From contig DIFN01000021.1 of the NCBI GenBank assembly GCA_002419145.1, positions 1 through 5,260 of the forward strand: a stretch of DNA of 5,260 nt. Reading direction: 5' to 3'. Origin of the DNA: Mageeibacillus sp. UBA5747 (GTDB lineage Bacteria > Bacillota > Clostridia > Saccharofermentanales > UBA5734). The notes beneath the pieces were generated by a model. It had not been told where the DNA came from. It saw nothing but the letters and a program-made list of their open reading frames with translations, and did no database searches. Positions within the stretch are counted from its first letter, which is position 1. Every line of letters starts with the position of its first letter. This document shows positions 1 through 4,524 of this stretch, piece after piece. Both the position numbers and the translations under genes were made by a program.

Positions 1-92
1 AACCGCATGAATCCTTTTTGCTGGGCAAGAATTTCAATCAGATTCAAGGCCTTTTCTATGGACTGATTGGTTGAGGTTAATCTTTCTCGCAC
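1..92 (-). CDS. IclR-family transcriptional regulator, N-terminal fragment (cut by window edge)
   Basis: Thirty codons are visible, starting at a GTG (90-92 on the plus strand as cac) and running off the left edge. The peptide reads MRERLTSTNQSIEKALNLIE and continues ILAQQKGFMR. The pattern NQSIEKALNLIEILA followed by a short Gly-containing turn is the typical first helix of the IclR winged-helix DNA-binding domain; the ligand-binding domain lies outside the window. The GTG start is supported by AGGAG six bases upstream and by an in-frame stop shortly before it, with no in-frame ATG between. The gene lies downstream of the dehydrogenase on the same strand, but 216 bp away and with its own promoter. 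A palindromic operator sits in that promoter, so autorepression is likely. Family assignment rests on only 30 residues; its control of the neighbouring genes is inferred from the shared operators. Confidence 0.78.
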   Translation of the reverse strand, partial: MRERLTSTNQSIEKALNLIEILAQQKGFMR

Positions 93-98
93 GATTCG

Positions 99-103
99 CT
101 CCT
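99..103 (-). promoter_or_regulatory. Ribosome binding site of the IclR-family gene
   Basis: AGGAG on the minus strand, six bases before the GTG codon at 92. It decides the start, because the reading frame contains no ATG between the preceding in-frame stop and the conserved helix. Confidence 0.7.
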
Positions 104-130
104 GAACGCATTTGAATTTTTAATCATTCT

Positions 131-160
131 ATAATATTTGAAAATCGATTTCAAATTCAA
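131..160 (-). promoter_or_regulatory. Probable promoter of the IclR-family gene
   Basis: Read on the minus strand, a TTGAAT -35 (155-160) is separated by 18 bp from a TATTAT -10 (131-136, five of six consensus bases). The predicted transcript would start near 124, leaving a leader of about 30 bases before the GTG. The palindromic operator fills the spacer, which suits steric repression. Called from consensus only. Confidence 0.5.
136..156. promoter_or_regulatory. Operator palindrome 1 (IclR-family gene promoter)
   Basis: Arms ATTTGAAA and TTTCAAAT are perfectly complementary around a 5-bp centre (ATCGA). The inner 15 bp (139-153), TGAAAATCGATTTCA, matches the TGAAAT-N3-ATTTCA palindrome found before the other three transcription units. 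It lies between the -35 and -10 of the regulator's own promoter. The third half-site seen in the other copies is not recognisable here. Confidence 0.7.
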
Positions 161-308
161 TGATGACGATTCATAAATGTATCATTGTGCGAAACCAAAC
201 GATTAACTAATCTGATGATGGATTCTAAAAATTCACTTGACCGTTTTTGGCCGTTTTCAACTGACACTTCAGGTCAAGACCCGGGCGACATCGGTTCCGT
301 TTCCCTGA
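157..308. other. Intergenic stretch between the dehydrogenase stop and the regulator promoter
   Basis: No coding signal, RNA gene or convincing rho-independent terminator is visible on either strand. The only local structure is a short imperfect direct repeat (GACCGTTTTT and GGCCGTTTTC, 239-258) and weak four-base inverted repeats near 263-275. How transcription of the minus-strand operon ends here is not evident. Confidence 0.5.
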
Positions 309-1265
309 CTATTGGTTGACGACATTTGGAGCTGCCCCCTGGAGGAAACCGTTCAGATTTTCAACGGCAATATTCATCAGCCTCTGGCGGGATTCCTTGG
401 GTGCCCAGGCAATGTGCGGTGTAATCAGGATATTGGGTGCAGATAACAATGGATTGTCTGGCTGGATCGGTTCTGAAGATACTACGTCAACAGCAGCGTA
501 AGCAATCTGGCCAGAAACCAAAGCTTCTTTCAGATCCTGTTCCACAACTAACGGGCCTCGGGATGTATTGATCAGAATTACACCCCGTTTCATTTTCTGA
601 ATGTTCTCTTTGCGGATCATGCCCTGAGTTGCTGGAAAGAGCGGACAATGTAAGCTAATGAAGTCACTCTGCGCAAAGAGCTCATCCAAGGTTACGTATT
701 GACCATACTTTTGGCCGGATTCAGATGGGTATTCATCATAAGCCAGCACATTCATGCCAAAGCCATGGGCAATTTTAGCCGTTGCCTGGCCGATCCTGCC
801 GAATCCGATGATGCCGAGTGTTTTCCCTTCCAGTTCAATGAGGGGATAATCCCAAAAGCAAAAATCTGAAATCGCACTCCATCGCCCGTTTTTAACGGCT
901 TCACTGTGGTGACCGACATGATGGCAGACCTCCATCAACAGGGCAAACACATACTGGGCAACCGCGCTCGTTCCATATGTTGGAATGTTCGTTACAGGGA
1001 TTCCCTTGTTCCGTGCAGCAGCCACATCGACAATGTTATATCCTGTCGCCAGCACCCCAATATATCGGAGGTTCGGAGCTTGTTCGATGGTTTCACGGGT
1101 CAATGGGGTTTTATTGGTATAAACAATTTCCGCATCGCCAATCCTGCTCACGATATCCTCGGGAGCTGTTCGGTCATACACCTGGATTTCTCCAAGTTCT
1201 GAGAAGCCCTTCCAGCTCAAATCCCCAGGGTTTAAAGTATAACCATCGAGAATGACAATTTTCAT
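309..1265 (-). CDS. D-2-hydroxyacid dehydrogenase (glycerate dehydrogenase / hydroxypyruvate reductase type)
   Basis: A cytosolic NAD(P)H-linked enzyme that interconverts a 2-oxo acid and a D-2-hydroxy acid. At 318 residues it is normal length for the family. The substrate-binding part includes VLATGYNIVD (71-80), common in glycerate dehydrogenases. The Rossmann motif GFGRIG is at 154-159, with Asp177 at the end of the second strand favouring NAD over NADP. The catalytic triad is complete: Arg236 (NTSRG), Glu265 (SSEP) and His284 (TPHIAWAPKESR). The ATG is preceded by AGGAGGT (1271-1277) at a 5-base gap, and the upstream isomerase stops 17 bases away, so the two genes form one operon. Next to a Gcl-like enzyme and a TIM-barrel isomerase, reduction of hydroxypyruvate or tartronate semialdehyde to glycerate is the obvious proposal. 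The family is certain; the substrate is inferred from context. Confidence 0.93.
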   Translation of the reverse strand: MKIVILDGYTLNPGDLSWKGFSELGEIQVYDRTAPEDIVSRIGDAEIVYTNKTPLTRETIEQAPNLRYIGVLATGYNIVDVAAARNKGIPVTNIPTYGTSAVAQYVFALLMEVCHHVGHHSEAVKNGRWSAISDFCFWDYPLIELEGKTLGIIGFGRIGQATAKIAHGFGMNVLAYDEYPSESGQKYGQYVTLDELFAQSDFISLHCPLFPATQGMIRKENIQKMKRGVILINTSRGPLVVEQDLKEALVSGQIAYAAVDVVSSEPIQPDNPLLSAPNILITPHIAWAPKESRQRLMNIAVENLNGFLQGAAPNVVNQ

Positions 1266-1282
1266 AATCTACCTCCTGTCCA

Positions 1283-2194
1283 TCAGACGAGAGCCCAGGC
1301 TCTGTTCAGTGCGCGCTTTGCATTGCTTATGATCAGTTCCGGATCTTCATCCCCCCAGGGTTTCACTTCGAAACTGACAAACGGTGGGTTGTTCGAGTTG
1401 AGAATCCCGGCATCGAGCAGGCAACGCAGGTAGCTGGCGATTTCGGGAATGCCATTTTCGCTGTTGGGAAAACCAAATCTTGGATGCATGTCGCCATAGG
1501 CCTCACAATTTTTGTCGCAGATCACAGTATTCCCAATGTGTACATGCCGGATATGTTTTTGAATCGGCAGGATGGCTGATTCGATGGCCTCGTAGTACAT
1601 GGGGATATGACTCAAGTCCACCATCAGACCAAAATTGGAGTGGGTCTGGCAGATGTCCTCCGCCAATTTCAGGGCGAGTGAGGTCGGACCGATCAATGAT
1701 TTTTTGTCAATGTCATAATCAAAGATTTCCAGGATCACGGGCATCGACCCTTTGGATTGGGAGTAATCACACAGTTCGTGGATCGACTGGACCAATGCTT
1801 CATAGGCTTTGTCTTTGGTTGACTCCTCATATCTCCCACTCAGAAAAGCAAAACCCGTGCAATTAAGTTCATAAGCCTCATCGATTCCTTGTTTCAAGGT
1901 GTCGATGGCTTCCCTGCGCCTGGTTTCATCCAAGTCATTGATGTTCAGACCTGTCGTCAAAAGACGGGGCTGTGCCCCATAACTGACCGCGAGTCCAGCT
2001 GTCTCGATGCTTTTCCTGACGGCTTTCCGGACAGATTCATCTTTGATCCATGTGATCTCGATGGCATCAAAATAGTCGTCTCTGGCGATCCGGTCAACCG
2101 TTTCCCGGATCGGTCCCTCACCTCTGATGGTGGCGGGAAAGGCCATAAAATGCACAATCCCTACTTTCATGTACTTGTGAATGGAATCATTCAT
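1283..2194 (-). CDS. Sugar phosphate isomerase/epimerase-like TIM-barrel protein (AP endonuclease 2 superfamily)
   Basis: A 303-residue protein of the xylose-isomerase-like TIM-barrel fold, which includes hydroxypyruvate isomerase, ketose 3-epimerases and the inositol enzymes IolE and IolI. Candidate divalent-metal ligands occur in the expected order: Glu156 (VILEIFD), Asp193 with His196 (MVDLSH), His219 (HVHIGN) and Glu276 (SFEVKPW), so the active site looks intact. A distinctive stretch, AYGDMHPRFGFPNSENG (232-248), follows the metal histidine. The start at 2194 is chosen because AGGAGG (2203-2208) lies 8 bases upstream; a second ATG eight codons later would begin MKVGIVHF, closer to family N-termini, but is too far from this site. 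It is the first gene of the minus-strand operon, with the dehydrogenase next. Resemblance to E. coli Hyi is only at fold and ligand level, so hydroxypyruvate isomerase is a context guess; another isomerase or epimerase is equally possible. Confidence 0.9.
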   Translation of the reverse strand: MNDSIHKYMKVGIVHFMAFPATIRGEGPIRETVDRIARDDYFDAIEITWIKDESVRKAVRKSIETAGLAVSYGAQPRLLTTGLNINDLDETRRREAIDTLKQGIDEAYELNCTGFAFLSGRYEESTKDKAYEALVQSIHELCDYSQSKGSMPVILEIFDYDIDKKSLIGPTSLALKLAEDICQTHSNFGLMVDLSHIPMYYEAIESAILPIQKHIRHVHIGNTVICDKNCEAYGDMHPRFGFPNSENGIPEIASYLRCLLDAGILNSNNPPFVSFEVKPWGDEDPELIISNAKRALNRAWALV

Positions 2195-2274
2195 TCGGGT
2201 TGCCTCCTAAAGTATCAAACTCTGGTGCTTCCTGGCAGTCGCATGTGCAGCTGTCAATTGAGCGTCTTTGATGT

Positions 2275-2300
2275 ATTTCATTTATTGAAATCTAATTTCA
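2275..2300 (-). promoter_or_regulatory. Operator 2, three half-sites, before the isomerase-dehydrogenase operon
   Basis: On the minus strand this reads TGAAAT-N3-ATTTCA-N5-TGAAAT. The core 2286-2300 extends to a perfect 8-bp-arm palindrome at 2284-2302 (ATTGAAAT, CTA, ATTTCAAT). It begins 11 bp downstream of the -10, so a bound protein would cover the first transcribed bases and block initiation. The same arrangement occurs at 2398-2423 and 4418-4443. Confidence 0.75.
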
Positions 2301-2311
2301 ATTTGTTTTTG

Positions 2312-2340
2312 ATGCTAGCATTGCTTGTCTAAACTGTCAA
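2312..2340 (-). promoter_or_regulatory. Promoter of the isomerase-dehydrogenase operon
   Basis: On the minus strand a perfect TTGACA -35 (2335-2340) is followed after exactly 17 bp by TAGCAT (2312-2317), which carries an extended -10 TG one base upstream. The block AGCAATGCTAGCAT through the -10 is identical to that of the FAD-oxidoreductase promoter. Predicted transcription starts near 2305, giving a leader of about 110 bases. Confidence 0.75.
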
Positions 2341-2368
2341 TAGAACCATTTTTTCTGCCAGGTAGCGT

Positions 2369-2395
2369 TTGGCAATTCTCGATAAAAATTATATT
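2369..2395 (+). promoter_or_regulatory. Probable promoter of the ThDP-enzyme gene
   Basis: TTGGCA (2369-2374) lies 15 bp before TATATT (2390-2395); a 17-bp spacing would use the weaker TATTTA (2392-2397). It diverges from the isomerase promoter, with about 28 bp between the two -35 boxes, and runs straight into an operator at 2398. Weaker than the other two strong promoters and lacking their shared 14-bp block, so the exact -10 is uncertain. Confidence 0.45.
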
Positions 2396-2397
2396 TA

Positions 2398-2423
2398 TGA
2401 AATTTGATTTCAGCTATTGAAAT
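2398..2423 (+). promoter_or_regulatory. Operator 3, three half-sites, before the ThDP-enzyme gene
   Basis: TGAAAT (2398-2403), N3, ATTTCA (2407-2412), N5, TGAAAT (2418-2423): the same composite as before the isomerase operon and the FAD gene. A degenerate fourth half-site, ATTTCC (2426-2431), follows. It lies at or just after the predicted -10, in position to repress. Confidence 0.75.
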
Positions 2424-2562
2424 TTATTTCCTGATCTATTATAGTCTGGCTAGATGAATCAAACCGGGGTCAAAGCTGGACAGGCATCCGCAAAGCAGGC
2501 CCAGGGAATCGCTTCCTGACCTGCATGGGTGGAACAATAAAAATTATGAAAAGGAGATCGCC
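2424..2562 (+). other. Untranslated leader of the ThDP-enzyme gene, with one hairpin
   Basis: About 140-160 bases of leader precede the ATG. It contains a hairpin with an outer stem GCAGG (2495-2499) / CCTGC (2520-2524) and an inner stem CAGGGA (2502-2507) / TTCCTG (2513-2518) closed by a 5-base loop. AAGGAG (2551-2556) is the ribosome binding site. I do not recognise a known riboswitch class; in particular the conserved CTGAGA block of the thiamine (THI) element is absent. Confidence 0.4.
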
Positions 2563-4239
2563 ATGAATCTATCTGAAGCCATTGTTGAAATCATGATCAA
2601 GGAGGGCATCACAGATGCATTCGGGATACCTGGGGCAAGCATCAACGCTCTGTATTCACAGATGGAGAAAAAAAAGGATCTGATTCATCACATGACGCAC
2701 CGGCATGAAGAAGCAGCCATCCATGCTGCCAGCGGCTATTACCGGGCGAGCGGGAGAATGGCCGTTGCCCTGTGCACCTCCGGCCCAGGTGCAACCAATT
2801 TTGTGACGGGGATCTATTCCTCCAATATTGATTCCATCCCATTACTGGCAATCACCGGCCAGGCCGTTCGTTCCCAGATGGGAAAAGATGCATTTCAGTG
2901 TGTCGACATGGCGGCTATCGCAAAGCCCGTCGCCAAGCACACTGTTTGCCTGACCAATCCGAAAACAGCCGTGGAAGAATTTGTCAATTGCTTGAGAATT
3001 GCCAAAGAAGGCAAGCCAGGTGTTGTGCTGGTCGATATTCCGCTGGATATGCAGACCGTAGAAGTCGATTTCGATCCAGACGCTTATGTTCCGGTTGCGG
3101 TAAATTTGCCCAAGGCTTCTCCCAGTGCAATCAAGGCGGCCATGAATCTGCTTTCAGAGGCTAAAAATCCCATAATCCTGATGGGTGGTGGTGTCGTTTT
3201 AGCCCATGCGACACAGGACTTGATCGAATTCGCTGAAATCATGAATATCCCGGTCTGTACAACCTACATGGGCAAGGGTGGGATTCCTTCAGATCATCCA
3301 CTGTTTGCGGGAATCCCTGGTATCCAGTGTGGTTCGCCGATGGGTAACACAATGTTCTCGGAATCCGATGTCGTCCTGGCAATTGGCAACCGTTTTACTG
3401 ACCGGCATACCGGAAATATTGCAGTGTATACCAAGGGCAAACGCTTCATCCATATCAATGTGGAACGAAGTGAGATCGGCAAAATCTTCACGCCCGACTT
3501 GGGTATTGTCGCCGATGCCAAGGATGCCATCGGGCAAATGATTGCAGCAGCCAAGGCAGCGGGGCCACAAAAAGGCTCGGACCGTGTCGCCGCCATTCCT
3601 GAGTTGCGCCAGCAATTGGCAAGAAAAATGGATCATGACAGTATCCCGATCAATCCCCATCGTGTTTTTGGCGAACTAAACAAGGCGTTCGATGACGATA
3701 CCTTGTTTACCACAGGCTGTGGCATTACCCAGATCTGGTCTGGGCAAATGCAGGACATCAACAAGCCAAAAAGATATCTTGTTTCAGGCGGTGCCGGTTG
3801 CCTTGGCTACGACATCCCCGCGGCGATCGGTGCCATGAAGTCTGAGAATTGCAAAAACAAGGCAGTCGCTGTCATGGGAGATTTTGGCTTCCAGTTCCAC
3901 ATCCAGGAACTGGGAACAGCCGCTGCCAATCAGATTCCTCTGATCGTGTGTGTCATCAACAATGCTTATCTGGGATTGATTCGTCAAAACCAAGTTTTTG
4001 GCTTTGGTTACGAATATGGCGTTGCCATGCCAGAAAACATGGAACAAATTGATTTCGTCAAGGTTGCCGAAGGCTTTGGATGTGAAGGCGAACGGGTGTT
4101 CAACCCGGACGATCTTGCAGCTGCATTCAAAAGAGCCAAGGCAGCCACCAAGCCTTATGTCATTGATGTGATTTGCGATAAACAAGCTCACTGTTCCATG
4201 GGGCCTGATATCGAACACATTAAGGAATGGAATAATTGA
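2563..4239 (+). CDS. ThDP-dependent enzyme of the glyoxylate carboligase (tartronate-semialdehyde synthase) type, with catalytic Glu retained
   Basis: A 558-residue ThDP enzyme with the usual three domains: pyrimidine-binding (about 1-165), central FAD/nucleotide-binding (about 188-330) and pyrophosphate-binding (about 365-540). The Mg-ThDP motif runs from Gly439-Asp440 to Asn466-Asn467 (GDF, 26 residues, NN), followed by AYLGLIRQ. Many blocks match remembered E. coli Gcl: FDPDAY (170-175), GNRFTDRHTG (275-284), PDLGIVADAKDA (311-322), NNAYLGLIRQ, VKVAEGFGC. E. coli Gcl is 593 residues; this protein lacks its C-terminal tail. The key difference is RHEE at 47-50: Glu49 aligns with Gcl Val51, so the canonical cofactor-activating glutamate is present, as in acetolactate synthase. 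The start has AAGGAG six bases upstream of the ATG. It is divergent from the isomerase-dehydrogenase operon and shares its operator type. The family is secure; tartronate-semialdehyde formation is plausible but not proven, and an acetolactate-synthase-like carboligation or a 2-oxo acid decarboxylation is possible. Confidence 0.88.
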   Translation: MNLSEAIVEIMIKEGITDAFGIPGASINALYSQMEKKKDLIHHMTHRHEEAAIHAASGYYRASGRMAVALCTSGPGATNFVTGIYSSNIDSIPLLAITGQAVRSQMGKDAFQCVDMAAIAKPVAKHTVCLTNPKTAVEEFVNCLRIAKEGKPGVVLVDIPLDMQTVEVDFDPDAYVPVAVNLPKASPSAIKAAMNLLSEAKNPIILMGGGVVLAHATQDLIEFAEIMNIPVCTTYMGKGGIPSDHPLFAGIPGIQCGSPMGNTMFSESDVVLAIGNRFTDRHTGNIAVYTKGKRFIHINVERSEIGKIFTPDLGIVADAKDAIGQMIAAAKAAGPQKGSDRVAAIPELRQQLARKMDHDSIPINPHRVFGELNKAFDDDTLFTTGCGITQIWSGQMQDINKPKRYLVSGGAGCLGYDIPAAIGAMKSENCKNKAVAVMGDFGFQFHIQELGTAAANQIPLIVCVINNAYLGLIRQNQVFGFGYEYGVAMPENMEQIDFVKVAEGFGCEGERVFNPDDLAAAFKRAKAATKPYVIDVICDKQAHCSMGPDIEHIKEWNN

Positions 4240-4241
4240 CC

Positions 4242-4268
4242 CTGCCGAACGGTATAATTGTTCGGTAG
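4242..4268. terminator. Hairpin just after the ThDP-enzyme stop
   Basis: CTGCCGAAC (4242-4250) pairs with GTTCGGTAG (4260-4268): nine pairs with one G-U, and a 9-base loop. It begins three bases after the stop codon. No U-run follows, so it may protect the 3' end rather than act as a classical terminator. Confidence 0.4.
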
Positions 4269-4273
4269 TTCCG

Positions 4274-4310
4274 GTGCTTGTCCATTCTCTTGTCGTGGAT
4301 GGACAAGCAC
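4274..4310. terminator. Perfect 12-bp hairpin, possible terminator
   Basis: GTGCTTGTCCAT (4274-4285) pairs without mismatch with ATGGACAAGCAC (4299-4310) around a 13-base loop. A pyrimidine-rich run (4311-4322) follows but is mostly C, not the U-tract of a standard intrinsic terminator. Placed between the ThDP gene and the next promoter, a role in ending or trimming the upstream transcript is likely, but a protein site is not excluded. Confidence 0.45.
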
Positions 4311-4377
4311 ACCCTCCCCTTCTGTATTGTACAATTTGAACAAAGATTCAAACCGCACATTTTTTCTATTGATGATA

Positions 4378-4406
4378 TTGACAGCCCCGGTGAGCAATGC
4401 TAGCAT
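4378..4406 (+). promoter_or_regulatory. Promoter of the FAD-oxidoreductase gene
   Basis: Perfect TTGACA (4378-4383), 17-bp spacer, then TAGCAT (4401-4406) with an extended TG. The 14 bp ending at the -10 (AGCAATGCTAGCAT) are identical to those of the isomerase-operon promoter, and the gap to the operator is also 11 bp. This shows the gene is its own transcription unit rather than read only from the ThDP-enzyme promoter. Confidence 0.75.
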
Positions 4407-4417
4407 AAGGATAAAAA

Positions 4418-4443
4418 TGAAATTTAATTTCATTATATGAAAT
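4418..4443 (+). promoter_or_regulatory. Operator 4, three half-sites, before the FAD-oxidoreductase gene
   Basis: TGAAAT (4418-4423), N3, ATTTCA (4427-4432), N5, TGAAAT (4438-4443). The core extends to a palindrome at 4417-4433 (ATGAAATTTAATTTCAT). It starts 11 bp after the -10, overlapping the early transcribed region, and includes the in-frame ATG at 4437, which argues that this ATG is operator sequence rather than a start codon. Confidence 0.75.
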
Positions 4444-4500
4444 TGCTTAGCAAGTGGTCCTCATCTTTCTCGGGCAAGCCAGGCGGCACGGTCAAGCATA

Positions 4501-4524
4501 AAGGAAAAGGGGATGTCCATTTGA
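4501..4524 (+). promoter_or_regulatory. Translation-initiation region with a possible three-codon minicistron
   Basis: AAGGA (4501-4505) is ideally spaced (7 bases) to an ATG at 4513 that opens only ATG TCC ATT TGA. The TGA (4522-4524) overlaps the TTG (4521-4523) proposed as start of the FAD-oxidoreductase. A second purine run (AAAGGGG, 4506-4512) lies 8 bases from the TTG. Either this second run serves the TTG directly, or ribosomes reinitiate after the mini-ORF. Confidence 0.4.

Noticed and set aside
239..258. Imperfect direct repeat GACCGTTTTT / GGCCGTTTTC
   Set aside because: Only two short copies and no relation to a promoter, end of a mobile element or terminator; likely chance.
2252..2257. 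Second TTGACA (minus strand) within the isomerase leader
   Set aside because: No -10-like hexamer is found 15-19 bp downstream.
1480..2332. Plus-strand open frames across the isomerase gene
   Set aside because: They are shadows of the minus-strand gene, with composition unlike real proteins and no family motifs.
2441..2562. Thiamine (THI) riboswitch before the ThDP gene
   Set aside because: The conserved THI core blocks are not present, and using ThDP as cofactor does not imply control by it.
4253..4258. TATAAT in the loop of the hairpin at 4242-4268 as a -10 element
   Set aside because: No -35 lies at a suitable distance; it appears fortuitous.
4188..4433. Minus-strand reading frame with a hydrophobic, signal-like N-terminus (MKLNFIFILMLALLTG)
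   Set aside because: Its first codons are the operator and promoter of the FAD gene read backwards, and its end is antisense to the ThDP gene. The LMLALL stretch recurs at the end of a plus-strand frame near 2332 only because the promoter block is duplicated.
4437..4520. In-frame ATG at 4437 as start of the FAD oxidoreductase
   Set aside because: It lies inside the third half-site of the operator, and the 28 added residues do not look like a family N-terminus. Kept as an alternative only.
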